Shown: positions 53,501 through 63,766, counted from the first letter of the stretch. The stretch: 64,000 nt of DNA from Siphonodentalium dalli (GCA_032622095.1 CP136067.1:46419549-46483548); one strand, 5' to 3'. Program-made: numbers and translations. Notes: generated by a model not told the origin, from the letters alone.

Positions 53501-56500
53501 TACAGCCAAACTCATTCAGCAAACCTCACAAGTCTCCATTTCATATACTGGCATATATTGGTCAAGGCGTTCAGAATGATACAATTTAAATGGTGGATTT
53601 CAGTACAACATGGAGATCGTCAAAGTTTGCCGACTACGAAAATTTGAAAGCACATTATAAAGAGTAACTCCCCATCCACCACTTATCGCATTCAATGATT
53701 CGCACCCATCAGTATTTATGAGGAAATGAGATGAATGCGTATTGCACCGAAGACGTATTAATATTGTTATAGGTAATATAAAATCAATTGGTGATCAGTT
53801 ATTAAGAGGTCTTCGGTTCGTTACAGCTACCATTTTAAGTGTTTCCCGAACTGATCAACCTCTTCATTGTTAATACACTAGATATAACGATTCGATAAGT
53901 GATTCGATGTGATTTCGAATCTCTTACCCGATTCGATTTGAGATTTGATTCAAAATGAAAACCCCTGATTCACAGGGCCCTCGTCAAACATCACACATGT
54001 ATACTTGTCATCATATACTAATCTATTCCAGGACTTGGTGACTCTAATTACACAACATTCTGCAACTGCCCAAAAACGCTGAATGAGACACTACTGAGGC
54101 TTGGAGCCTCTCACTTCTATCCCCCAGGGTTTGCTGACGATGCTCATGGGTGAGTATTTCTTGATTAATTTCAGCTCTGTACATAAATATGGGAGAGGAG
54201 CTATAATTTATGTAAGTTGAAATTTAACTTATGCTACTATCAACTTTGCAAACATCATTATTTTCAAATGTCACTGATTTATGTTTTATACTAAAGGTTT
54301 ACATATAAAATATGTTTAAACTAAAAACTATAAATTTATTGAAGTTCAGATGCAGAACCTAAGTTTACACAATCTGTGTATTTGATGTCTTTTTATTTAT
54401 TTTATCTTCTTTTCATTGGCTTAACTACTTCAAACTATAGTTTAGTATATGCCAGGGAATTGAAAAAATAGGAACCGGGAATGAAACCCCTTTATAATTG
54501 CAGGTTAGAGGTTGTGGCTGATCCATGGATCGATGGACTCTGGATACCTCTACAGAAACAGCTTGGCATGGATACGATCGTCGAAACCTCAACATCAGTA
54601 ATAATACCAAAGAGGGTAACCAAGGGAGACAAATATGAGCTTGAAGCGAGTAACCCTTCTGAAGGTGAAGCTGATAAAACCGAAGACACCAAAGACAATG
54701 CCACCTCAGAAAAACAGTCAACTCAACAAACAGTCAACGGGTCCACCTCTAATGGTGAAGATGATAACACTATAGACATCAAAGAGAGCGTCATCTCGGA
54801 AAAAGGGCCAACAATTAATTTGTCTGCCTCAAATGACTCTGATTGGTCGGACACGGGACAAGAGGCATCCAATAAAACTTCTGCTTCCTCAGATGCCGGA
54901 GTACAGAAAAATCAGCTCGATGGCGTGACACCTAAGTCGGATAACGAATTGAATGGATTAAATGTTTCGTCCCAATCTGTTTTGTCAGACAGGTTGTCTA
55001 CTCCAAAAGTTAAGACAGAGTCATCTGCTGAAGAAGACACAAAGCTGCATTCAGAGGAGTCCGCGAATGTGTCAGGATCTGTTGACAGTTCTAAGTGCAA
55101 TATGGATAAAAGGACTGTTAAAAACTCTGAGAACTCTGCTTCCAATAATCTGCCTCATGAGTCTGTGTTGTCCAGTAAGAATTCTTATATTAGAAAGGAT
55201 GATTCTTTGGTAGACGGAGTTGATGGAACTGATTCTATACTGTCAGTTTTGTCTGTGCCCTCGCTATTGCATTCTGTTGCACCATTGAGTGAATCATCTC
55301 TCAGTCTTCCATTATTATCCCCAGCTTTCCTTGAATTGAATTTCACAGGAGGACAGGATCAGGTATATATGAATACATGTAGTAGGATGTACAGCATCCA
55401 TGTAATCTGTATCTCCCATTCAGTTAGGAAAGTATACATTACAATGGTCTATTATTCAGGAAATATAAGCAGACAACAGGTAGTACCCTTGCAGTCTGTA
55501 TGAACATACACTCAGATTCATACTGTTACTGAGTCTATTGTGTTCCTGCCAACTTTTCATTTCTCGGTACACTAGAGGTTTTCCCTCAAATTTTGTCACA
55601 TCGCGGTACGTTAAACATTTCAATTGGACACTTTAATCTTGGACTGTTACTAATAGTGAGTTCTGAATGGCACTATACTGACATGGAATCCCACATGTTT
55701 CGGGAAATAGAAAGCCTATCGCATGTAATCAGACCCACTATTTATATGTGAGTCTGTGGTTAACTGAAACTGGTGCAGAAGATTTCCTAATTGTTTCCAG
55801 AAATTTATTTTTGTGGACTATATAAATCACCGATGACCGTAAGTGTGCATGCGTCCGTCCCGGATGGTTTCTGGATATCTTCAGTAGTACATAATTGATA
55901 ATTGATAAATAATATCTGGTACATTAACTTAATTGTCGTTTAGGGGCACAAGATAAGTTTGAATATGGGTGAGGTCCGCACATTTTTACCAGAATTATTG
56001 TCCTTGTCGACTTAGAATTTGCTGACTATTTTGGATTCCAGATGATAACTTTAGTTTCAGTTATCAGATTGTTTTCAAATTTGTTTGGTATATTGATTAC
56101 TTACATGAAAATACAGATCAAGTTCGAATTTGGGTTTGGTCTGCCCATTTTTACCAGAGTTATGATTGTTCCAAGAATCAAATTTTTAATTTCTAAAAAA
56201 GCCACTGGTCAAATAAAACCACCTTATTCGGGAGACATGTGGCGCTGGTGTGGCCCATTTCTAGCGGCATTTTTATTCTCTCTGGCATGTTTTGTGGTTG
56301 TCTTCTGAAGTGAAGACTAAGGTATGATGTTATTGTGTTCATTTCTCAGCAACATTTGGAGTCTTTGCCACTACAGAATGGTGCACCCTTCCCATCAGCA
56401 GCGGGTCCAATTACCATGGTTACAGTATCAGCAGCAACTGTTCTAACAAGGCATGATGCCGTAAAGAAAGCTCTACTACTCAAGTTAGATCTGAAGGTAA

Positions 56501-59500
56501 AGGATTGTTTCAAATTTTAACCAGTCATAAAATTGAAGTTGATTCTAATCAGGAGAATATCAAGCCTGCAGATAGTGTGTCTGTCATTTGCAGAATGAAG
56601 TCCCCAGAGGATGAATTTAGCAGCCTAGCATTACCAAATTCACCCTCTGGGAACCTCATTCTGCTGAGGCTTCAACTATTCAAGACAAATCTGAATGTGT
56701 GGCAGCCATTTTGAAATAATATATATTCTAGTACATGTACCACTAATTTAGGAACTTTTCTGAGCCATTTTTATTTAATATTACAGCTTTTTAGTATTAA
56801 ATTCTTCAATATATTTTCTTCTGAGAATTTCGCACATCTTTTACAATACTGTAACACATTATCATTGTACATGCATGTATTTTTATATCCCACAGGAAAC
56901 AGATATATCTTATATGCCAGGTGACTCCATATCCATTGTGTGTCCAAACTCAGACACTGAAGTTGACTGTCTGTTTGAAAGGTAAATTCAAAAAGCTTTG
57001 GACAAATAGATAACAATTCTGTGTTCTCAGGCACTTCCCTTGTCACTCAGGCACCTCCCTCATAACGTGAAATTTTCTTTTAAAAAGCATGTCAAACATT
57101 TTTTTTAACATTTTCTATTAGAAATATTGGATTTGAACAAAGAAAATGGATTTTTTTTTGTTTCTGGAGTATATTTTTCAAGATTTTGATAAAAAAATAA
57201 AAATAAATAGCTCCTTCCCTCATCTAAAAATTGAGATGAAATTAATTACCTGATAACACAGATATTTTATTTTAATGGCCTCACATGAAGCAGTTATACC
57301 TGTACAACATTTGAGCAAAAACATAATAATTTTTTTTTGGGAGACTAATTTTGGTAATTAGTGTACACCAGTATCTGAAAGAACTGTGAGACACATCTTG
57401 TGTTACACATATTCTATTTAACCCTTTCATAATGGGAGCTGCGCTGGTGCAGCATTAAAGATCCTGTGACAGTGCATGTGCATTCTCTTATGCATGCGAG
57501 TCTGCCATATAAGAGAATGCACTGGCTTATAAGGTCAAGGTAGATATTGTTAGACCAATGTATTCTCTTATATATATGAGGCTCCATATGGGAGACTCGC
57601 ATATATAAGAGAATGCATTGGCACAGGGTATTCGCAAAATTTCAGGAAGCTCAAGTCATGGAAGGGTTAAATGGCAGAGATATTTTCAAATGATGAAATG
57701 AGTAGTGTTACAATAATGCCCTAAATAATCGACTTCATAACCACAGCAGAATTATGGGTCATTTTTCAGGATTTAGTCAGAAATATGGCTTGTTGCCATT
57801 AATCGGAAAGCTCTCATTGAGAGCTTTCCGAAGAATGGCAACAAGCCATATTTCCGACTAAATCCTGAAAAATTACTCGTAATTCTGCTGTCGTTAAGGA
57901 GTTGATTATTTAGGGCATTACTGTATATAAGTAATCAACACAGTTTACTCGGGAAGATTACTCTTTAAAAACTTGTTGAGTTTTCAATTTTTTTCTCCAA
58001 AAACTCTACTTATGATTTTATGAGGGACCATTGGGGTTAACCCTTTACCCAACAGAAGGGCCCTGTGCCAATGCATTCTCTTATATATGCGAGTCGACCA
58101 TAGGTCGCCTCGCATATATAAGAGAATGCATTGGCTTAACACATTCAAAATTATAAAATTGTTAAAGAATGTAACAAAAAATGGTAAAAAGTGTTAAAAA
58201 AAGTTTTTTTTTAGGCCAATGCATTCTCTTATATATGCGAGGCGACCTATGGTCGACTCGCATATATAAGAGAATGCATTGGCACAGGGCATAACTGTAA
58301 CCATCACAATGTGGTCAATGAGCCGGTTCCAATGATATCCATATTTGTATGGTTCTATTGAGACAGACTGAAGATATTTTAGGCTGTTGAAGCTTTATTT
58401 GGCCGGTTTTGGCCGGTTTGTTGGGTAAAGGGTTAAAAACCTTGAAGTGCAACCTTATTCAAATATGATTTGATTTACATAATTTGGCCACTACTCTGAT
58501 TCACAATGCTCATATACTGAAATGTATGCACTTTATCCCCTTTACACCATGCGGTGTTGAATGTTTATCTAATTTTCAGATTGGATGTGAAGGACCAGTG
58601 TGATCAAACAGTGGAGATCTCTGTGATATCAGACACTAAGAAGAGAAATGCAGCTATACCTCCTCATCTCCATGCAAAATGTGTGCTGAGAAAGCTCCTC
58701 AAAACCTGTGTCGACATTCGAGAATGTCCCAAAAAGGTGAAATACATGTATCTTACTTTATTGCAAATAGAGCTAATATCAGATTCATTCCCTTGCTAAA
58801 TTTTTCCTCTATGAAAATGCTTTGATATTTGAGAATACTCTAACAAGGGGAAAGATCTCACAGCATATACTCTGGTATATCAATGGCATATCTCTTATAG
58901 TATGACCATATGCTAAGCATAGTTGATGACAGCAGGTAATCGCACTATCTGCATAATGGATAACAATTGTTCAAAATTCTTATCATAAAGACATAATCAG
59001 TTGATTAATACAGATAATCAATCAATGACCGTAAGTGCGAAATACATTATAATTACCATGTTGTGTGCATCGTTCATAGAGCAGTCGATGGCTCAAATAG
59101 GCCCCTGCGAATCGGATTTTTTCTACCGAATCGAATCAGGTAAATGGTATTTGATTTCGAATCGAATTCGAATCGAATCAGACATTGTGTTGACATGTGA
59201 GGAGTTCATAAACAAACGCAAATACTAATGAGAGAATTCATCGTACACACCGGCATTAATCCCTTGTGTGGGTTGTGGGATTGTCAACCGGAACTGATTC
59301 ATTTTATCCACGGAAACAGACGAATAAGGACGATGTAATATGGAAATAAGTTGGGTTTACTCAAAATCGGGAATGACACATCGGAACGAGTCATTTGCAC
59401 CGCTGGTGGTGGTTGTTGTAGCTATATAATATCTATGTTATAATTGATATCACAACTTTTGTGTCCGACTAAAAGGTTCAAGGAACAGTCATGCTGTGAG

Positions 59501-62500
59501 CATAAGATTATAATCAAATGGCGATATCAATTCAAATCTTGATAGTCACGGGGTCTCAGCTGCCCCGTGAGAACTGGTTTGCATTCAGTTTTGGACACAG
59601 TGCGCATTCACCAATGTCACGGTTCGTTTCAGATCGAGAAAATATGTCACCCAGATAAGTGGCATTTTGCACAGACGACGGTGAGATTAATCTACATTTG
59701 ATGCTACAGTTATTTTTCAAATGACTCAATGCTATCGATTCAATAGTTTATTTGATGTTTTAGCTGAAAACTGTGTGCTTGTTGTCATATGTTCAAGACA
59801 GCGATCACTCAATGCATTTTCAATGGAAACTTGTCTGCTAATTACATTTAATACACACCAACCGCGTGTTTTTTTATTGTACGGCCAGTTTACTAGTTAC
59901 TATATCTCCTCACTCACAGACCACCGATCGTGGTCATATTTCACGTCTAAGTCACACGAGAAGACTTTTGAAATGAGTCGAAAATGCTACGGTGCCCCTC
60001 TGATCTTATATTATCATTTTTGTTCGCATCCGATTAAATGCCCCAGTTCCGATCCGATGCCTTGCCATTTAACTGCACATTTTGCAGCAGTAAACACATT
60101 CTTCGCAGGCATTTCGACACGTTTCCAAATGCTAGTTGTGGTACAGTACCAGGAACACCACATATCACTGATTAGTCGTGATAAATTTCATTTCAATTTA
60201 TAAGTTTGTGATGAACTTCGGGACTTGGTTCCGCGTTTTATTTTTGTTCTAGCGTCATGGAGTCCTAATTCACGCGCCACCCAAATGCTGGAGTCATGCA
60301 TGTCACTTGGTGTAGTGCCAAATCAAATCATTCTATATTTGACCTTTCCATGTTTGGCAGGGCTATCCTTCTTTATTAATAAAAAATTTCCTCAGTTTGG
60401 TGAGCAGAAAATGCGTGATCCAAAGCCCCATCTGAATATTCGCTCTTGTGTTGGCAATAGGAGCTCCTGACATTACTCTAAAAAATAAAACAATTCAGGG
60501 AATTTGTATATGAGAGGTATGTGTCATTTTAACAAGTTAAAAATATTTGAACATTACCCACAGGAACGAGCATATAGCTAAAATGTAAAACTACCTATCT
60601 CGAAATATGCTTAATACACTATGCTTAATACACAACTCAAGAAAACCCAAGTTGTTACCCCTTACTGGTCTTCGCATTCATGTTGGTCCATGCATGAAAA
60701 CTTCTACAAGTATTCGGGTGAAACCTCTTTAACATACACACTGGTTTCACTGTGATCACATCCCTGTCTATATAACTCCGATCAGGGAATCTTTGGGACA
60801 ATGTTCTAACCACATGCGCCATAATTATGGTTATATTAAGGACCACAGAAAGGCTTGAGATCACACTAACAATACATGTGCCAAAAATATACATAAACTC
60901 AGCGTACACTAGCTATAGTATATATACGAACAATAAAGGCATAATGTGTCATAAAGTATCCGCTTAGGAACAAATGTTTCCACAATTGATCGGAATATAT
61001 ATATATATTACTCAGGTATGGCTCATTTTGAAACATTCCGCATGATTCCAAGGCGTGTTACCCCATTTCGGCTGCTAGAGCTATTCAAAATGCGCACTGG
61101 GGCCTATCAAAGTTTGCAGAATGCGAACCTTAGCATCCTAAAATGCGAACTGGGGCATGCTTAACTTGCAACTAAAAGACGCATATGGTGCGAATACCTT
61201 TGATATATTTGACATTTCATATCGCGTTAGGACAAGCAGAAATCGCCTCAATAAAATATTAGCAAAATTCAGCTGGTAAAGTGTGCTTTTGTAGCGAAAA
61301 TAGCATTTAAAAACAGACACTGGGAATATAACTACCAAATCTTACTGATCGGTTCAATATTTCGAAGTTTGGCCGACGACCATTGATCCAATGAATGGTT
61401 AGTATTGTTATATATAGCAACAACTATCGATGAAAGCTCACACATTTATTATATCCTTGATAACAGTAGAGATGCTTACCATTTATTGCAATGTCCTGTC
61501 CATTTGTTGTGAAATTGCAAGCGCGCACCGCGACATTGACGAATGCGCACCATGTCTGAAACTGAATGCGAACCAGTTATCACCGGGCAGCAGAGACCCC
61601 GTGATAGTGGGAAGCATATTTAATAGCTCAGAGACTAGTATCCCGATCTGTGGGGCAGAAAATAAATTGATTCAACAATACCATCGTTATCTAAAGGTGC
61701 TCAGAGTCATCACCTTGTTTCTCGCATTATAGACCCCATGTGACGGCACAATAGTGTTATTCCGTCAACGGGCGAGCCGACGAATCGTGTGTGTTCGACA
61801 GGAAACTGGTAAAACGCTGACCGTAATTGACATCATTTGACTCAACCGTCGGCGAGAATGCCGCGAGATATTCGATTAAAAAACAACGTCAACAAGATTC
61901 GAAATAAAATTGAATCGAATCAGAGGAATGATTCGAAATTTCGAATCGAATTCGAATATTCGCAGGGCCCTAGGCTCAAATTCATTCAATTGTGACATAT
62001 CACCTGAAGAGCTTGACCCAAGCGAAATCAGACCCACTTATTAATAATAAAATAAGTATATGTATATCACATACCTCATTACCTAAGTTATCATACTTAA
62101 CAAGCAACTTACGAGAATTAATATCGAATTACGCTATATTAAGACAGTTAGGCTTCCCTTGCTAAACTATAATCTCATTCAATTGTTGCATATATCCTGT
62201 TGAGTATAAAAGGAGATGGTTCCACAAATGGCCGGGTTTAGTGTACAGTACCCCTCTAACAATTGGGGTAATAATGCAGCTGTTAAAGAGACTCAATGTG
62301 ATTCAGCGCTATATAAAAACTATCCATTACCGGTGATATTATTATTATTCTAGGCTTTGCTGAGAGTTCTAGTTGAGTACACCTCTGATGAATCAGAGAA
62401 GCGGAGACTACAGGAACTCTGCAGCAAACAAGGAGCAGCTGACTACACCAGGTTTATACGCGAATCTCACGCATCGCTGCTCGATATACTGCTGACCTTT

Positions 62501-62534
62501 AGATCATGTAAACCACCAATTTCAAGGTTACTAG
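47415..62534 (+). CDS. MTRR: Methionine synthase reductase, coding exons 1-8 (3' end beyond window)
   Basis: Spliced plus-strand gene; exons listed separately. Joined they give 615 codons plus one base in a single frame. Methionine synthase reductase is a cytosolic diflavin enzyme that uses NADPH to reduce and, with S-adenosylmethionine, re-methylate the oxidised cobalamin of methionine synthase. Domains visible: FMN-binding flavodoxin domain (residues about 1-130, P-loop [34 protein letters not shown]), a long Ser/Asp/Glu/Thr-rich linker (about 160-380), and the start of the FAD/connecting domain ([34 protein letters not shown]). The FAD pyrophosphate and NADPH-binding parts must lie beyond 64000. 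The exon order matches known MTRR proteins; the linker is much longer than in the human enzyme. Other diflavin reductases (POR, NOS) lack the [11 protein letters not shown] motif in this form, so MTRR is the best name. Confidence 0.95.
47579..47992. mobile_element. Family D element, copy 4, in MTRR intron 1
   Basis: Left GCTTTGAAATATTGTGTCTG, right CAGACACACTATTTCAAGGC; the word GTTTTC occurs on both sides, a possible 6-bp duplication. It starts 17 bp after the exon 1 donor. Confidence 0.65.
48095..48550. mobile_element. Family I copy, one arm only
   Basis: ATTCCAACAACAACAATG near 48145 and TTTACCCCCGAAGCC near 48479 match the element at 40578-41025. Confidence 0.5.
48653..49052 (-). mobile_element. 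Family A MITE, copy 8
   Basis: Full length, TTAA borders, opposite orientation to copy 9. Confidence 0.88.
49076..49990 (-). repeat. Modular repeat (GTCCGTCTG end) carrying family A copy 9
   Basis: A GTCC/GTCT-rich start at 49082-49120, then modules with AATCTCAATGAAATTTGG and TTCTAGAGTTATCATG before the A element and ATCTCAATGAGATTTGG and TTTTAGAGTTATTTC after it. Resembles family E in plan, not in sequence. Confidence 0.5.
49316..49715 (+). mobile_element. Family A MITE, copy 9
   Basis: Full length, TTAA borders; splits the modular repeat. Confidence 0.88.
50059..50209 (+). CDS. MTRR: MTRR exon 2 (flavodoxin core)
   Basis: Acceptor ATTTTCAG at 50051-50058, donor GGGTGAGC with GT at 50210. 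Fifty codons plus one base, with [21 protein letters not shown] giving the second FMN-binding loop. A family A transposon (49316-49715) lies about 340 bp upstream of the acceptor. Confidence 0.92.
50255..50345 (+). mobile_element. Family A' left-end fragment
   Basis: TTAACCCTTTTATGATGGG with GCTGGTGCAGCATTAAAG, cut off after the first half-hairpin. Starts 45 bp after the MTRR exon 2 donor. Confidence 0.6.
50605..51185 (+). mobile_element. Family A' MITE interrupted by a hAT MITE
   Basis: Left part 50605-50736, right part 51117-51185 (GTTAGGCCAATGTATTCTC); right end degenerate. Confidence 0.6.
50737..51108. mobile_element. hAT-type MITE with CAGGGGCGCCGGAAG ends
   Basis: 372 bp; ends CAGGGGCGCCGGAAG and CTTCCGGCGCCCCTG exact inverses; 8-bp duplication GTCAAGGT at 50729-50736 and 51109-51116. 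Non-coding. Confidence 0.9.
51186..51525. other. MTRR intron 2, nothing recognised
   Basis: AT-rich, no named repeat. Confidence 0.4.
51526..51806. mobile_element. TTAA-flanked MITE with CCCTTTCTATAC ends
   Basis: TTAA CCCTTTCTATAC at left, GTATAGAAAGGG TTAA at right, 281 bp; an inner hairpin at about 51675-51738 (GTTTAGATAAATAAGTTCAA and inverse). A piece (GGTCTATTATTCA) recurs at 55446 in MTRR intron 4. Confidence 0.8.
51807..52354. other. MTRR intron 2, nothing recognised
   Basis: AT-rich. Open frames on both strands at about 51908-52181 have no family. Confidence 0.4.
52355..52462. mobile_element. Family C half element, copy 12 (left arm)
   Basis: TACAGTAATGCTC to GAAAGCTCTCA, then unrelated sequence. 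Confidence 0.75.
52463..52847. other. MTRR intron 2, unassigned
   Basis: A 107-codon frame (52568-52891) runs into the hairpin on its right and has no recognised family. Confidence 0.4.
52848..53037. repeat. Hairpin with about 85-bp arms
   Basis: CACGGCCATATTGGATCC to GGATCCAATATGGCCACG; inner words AAAGTTCTGGAGTAGCATTC and inverse. Loop about 20 bp. Confidence 0.85.
53205..53982. mobile_element. hAT-type element P (degenerate)
   Basis: Ends TAAGGCTCTGCGAATT and ATTCACAGGGCCCTC; GATTCGAT words near both ends. Flanks GTGAAATG and GTCAAACA match 6 of 8. Related to element Q at 59098. Non-coding. Confidence 0.6.
54032..54149 (+). CDS. MTRR: MTRR exon 3 (flavodoxin domain)
   Basis: Acceptor ATTCCAG ends at 54031; donor GT at 54150. 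In frame it reads [11 protein letters not shown], then [18 protein letters not shown]. LGDSxYxxFCN and the FxPxGxADD word are characteristic of the FMN domain of diflavin reductases. The exon starts only 41 bp after the right target-site repeat of the degenerate hAT element at 53205-53982. Confidence 0.92.
54150..54503. other. MTRR intron 3
   Basis: 354 bp of AT-rich sequence; no repeat named. Confidence 0.7.
54504..55362 (+). CDS. MTRR: MTRR exon 4 (end of FMN domain plus expanded linker)
   Basis: A large 859-bp exon. Acceptor TTGCAG ends at 54503; donor GTATAT at 55363. The first residues [16 protein letters not shown] finish the flavodoxin domain; then some 220 residues rich in Ser, Asp, Glu, Thr and Asn with no recognised domain; the last about 35 residues ([20 protein letters not shown]) resemble the conserved end of the vertebrate MTRR hinge. 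The reading frame continues without a stop into intron 4 to 55501, so the exon end is set by the donor and by homology. Confidence 0.9.
55363..56349. other. MTRR intron 4 with a small modular repeat
   Basis: Two modules with CATTTTTACCAGAATTATTG and CATTTTTACCAGAGTTATG (about 55960-56180), headed by GCATGCGTCCGTCCC near 55848. Same plan as family E, minus orientation. The right part of this intron is unassigned. Confidence 0.5.
56350..56496 (+). CDS. MTRR: MTRR exon 5
   Basis: Acceptor TTTCTCAG ends at 56349; donor AAGGTAAAG with GT at 56497. Forty-nine codons: [14 protein letters not shown], then [17 protein letters not shown]. The last part is the first strand of the FAD-binding barrel of the diflavin family. 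Phase 0 at both ends. Confidence 0.9.
56566..56687. mobile_element. Family D element, copy 5 (short)
   Basis: GTGTCTGTCATTTGCAGAATG to CATTCTGCTGAGGCTTC around one palindrome, in MTRR intron 5. Confidence 0.65.
56896..56981 (+). CDS. MTRR: MTRR exon 6
   Basis: Acceptor CCCACAG ends at 56895; donor GTAAAT at 56982. Encodes [20 protein letters not shown] and on to CLFER. YxPGDSxxIxCPN is the conserved FAD-domain turn. Phase 2 end completes an Arg codon with exon 7. Confidence 0.93.
56982..57417. other. MTRR intron 6, 5' part, nothing recognised
   Basis: T-rich and A-rich runs only (about 57100-57200, 57325-57345). Confidence 0.5.
57418..57670 (+). mobile_element. Family A' MITE, copy 3
   Basis: TTAA CCCTTTCATAATGGG at left, CATGGAAGGG TTAA at right; first hairpin shortened. 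Confidence 0.75.
57709..57925. mobile_element. Family C MITE, copy 13
   Basis: Full stem-loop; left TACAATAATGCCC, right GGGCATTACTGTA. Confidence 0.82.
58037..58436 (+). mobile_element. Family A MITE, copy 10
   Basis: Full length, TTAA borders; about 145 bp before MTRR exon 7. Confidence 0.88.
58580..58736 (+). CDS. MTRR: MTRR exon 7
   Basis: Acceptor ATTTTCAG ends at 58579; donor GTGAAA at 58737. Reads [20 protein letters not shown], then the [20 protein letters not shown] stretch of the connecting domain. Human MTRR has the same run of L-residue helix and I-R-x-x-P-K-K end. Confidence 0.92.
58737..59089. other. MTRR intron 7, 5' part, nothing recognised
   Basis: AT-rich sequence. Confidence 0.45.
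59098..61972. mobile_element. hAT-type element Q (2.9 kb) in MTRR intron 7
   Basis: Ends TAGGCCCCTGCGAATCGG and ATTCGCAGGGCCCTA; exact 8-bp duplication GGCTCAAA at 59090-59097 and 61973-61980. GAATCGAATTCGAATCG words near both ends. Open frames inside (longest 160 codons at 59721-60203) have no hAT transposase motifs, so it is non-autonomous. Confidence 0.82.
61981..62353. other. MTRR intron 7, 3' part, nothing recognised
   Basis: AT-rich sequence leading to the exon 8 acceptor. Confidence 0.5.
62354..62534 (+). CDS. MTRR: MTRR exon 8 (last exon in window)
   Basis: Acceptor ATTCTAG ends at 62353; donor GTGAGT at 62535. Reads [34 protein letters not shown], then [19 protein letters not shown] plus one base. 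This is the most conserved stretch found in the window. A 546-bp hAT-type insertion starts 12 bp into the following intron. Confidence 0.95.
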
Positions 62535-62546
62535 GTGAGTCTCTTT

Positions 62547-63092
62547 CAGTGTCAGTGCTGGACCAAAATTTTCTTTTGCCAAATAATTTGCCAAGTGAAA
62601 TTATTTTTTGCCAAATTCTTTTAGAATTTGCCAAATGCTATCCCTGATAGTACCATTTTCTGCAACATTAAGTCTTATGTTTCGACACTCGTGGTTTGAA
62701 TGATTTTGATATCGATAGGAAATCAGTTAGTTAATAATTATGCTTGCATGGTTTATCATACAACGATAAACCAGTCTCCGAACAATAAAATGATAGCAGG
62801 GTTGCTTCATTAGAAGGGCACACCACAAGAGGATTAGCTATGTAAACACCACCACACTAAATACGGGTAATCCCTCCACCCATCAATATTAATAGCTATC
62901 AGATTAAGTGCATCTTAATAGAGGTGTTAACTTTTCCTAAACAATATAAAGCACAATGGTATTGATTGACCAATATCTGTAAACTGTCTTGAGGAATTAA
63001 AAAGTGACTTGCCAAAACTTTTGCCAAATGAAAATATTGTTTTGCCAAATATGAATTTTTTTTGCCATTGGCAAGTGGCAGCGAGAACCCTG
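62547..63092. mobile_element. Family H hAT-type element at the exon 8 donor
   Basis: Left CAGTGTCAGTGCTGGACC, right GCAGCGAGAACCCTG; exact 8-bp duplication GTCTCTTT at 62539-62546 and 63093-63100. Repeated TTTTGCCAAAT words at both ends. 546 bp, non-coding. Confidence 0.78.
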
Positions 63093-63627
63093 GTCTCTTT
63101 CGTTCAATCAATGTCAATATTTGTATCAATTTAGATTCGTTGCAGGGTATCATTCTGAATTTATTAAATGTTGAAAGCAATAGCCCAGATGGGTGTTTTA
63201 AAGTTATAGTTAATTCTTATAAATATAATTATATGTAAGGCCATTTAAATAATATATATTTGTTCTCAGGCTATTTATTTTTATTGTTTTTTCAAAATCT
63301 GGAAAACATACCGCAGAGACATACAAAAATTCATTTTCGTTGTTCAAATCATCCAAAATTCCTAACAGAAAATGTTGAAAAAAAATTTTGACGAGACATT
63401 TTAAAAGAAAATTTTAGTGCCAAGTGAGGAACCTGAGAACATAGTATCATCAGCTATTTGGACTAAGTTATAAACATAAGCCACCTTTAGAACATAATCT
63501 CACAGGATAATCTCTCTATCATTTAGCCTTTCTATAGCAGATTCTCTGTCTAAGTATTTATTAGCAAATAGAACAAATTCTAGGCTTTCAGTTAACATTT
63601 AGAAAGATATTCCATGTTAAATGTTTG
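63093..63627. other. MTRR intron 8, nothing recognised
   Basis: AT-rich. Confidence 0.4.
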
Positions 63628-63766
63628 TTAAAGATAGTCTATATCTTCCTAAATACATTTTCTATAGTTTCCGAAATAATTGATATTAGTCGAAGACACC
63701 TGTCCGGAAACACTGCTAACATTTAATATTGATATTTTTTTATATGATGCAATAAGCAAATGGGGC
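63628..63766. mobile_element. Family G left end, copy 3
   Basis: TTAA AGATAGTCTATATCTTCC, then ACACCTGTCCGGAAACAC as in the other copies; cut by family H sequence and the window end. Confidence 0.5.

Noticed and set aside
56335-56349. ATG at 56335 as a gene start
   Set aside because: It lies in the intron just before the MTRR exon 5 acceptor; splicing and homology explain the frame.
59721-60203. 160-codon frame inside element Q as a transposase
   Set aside because: No hAT catalytic or dimerisation motif; composition ordinary for non-coding sequence.
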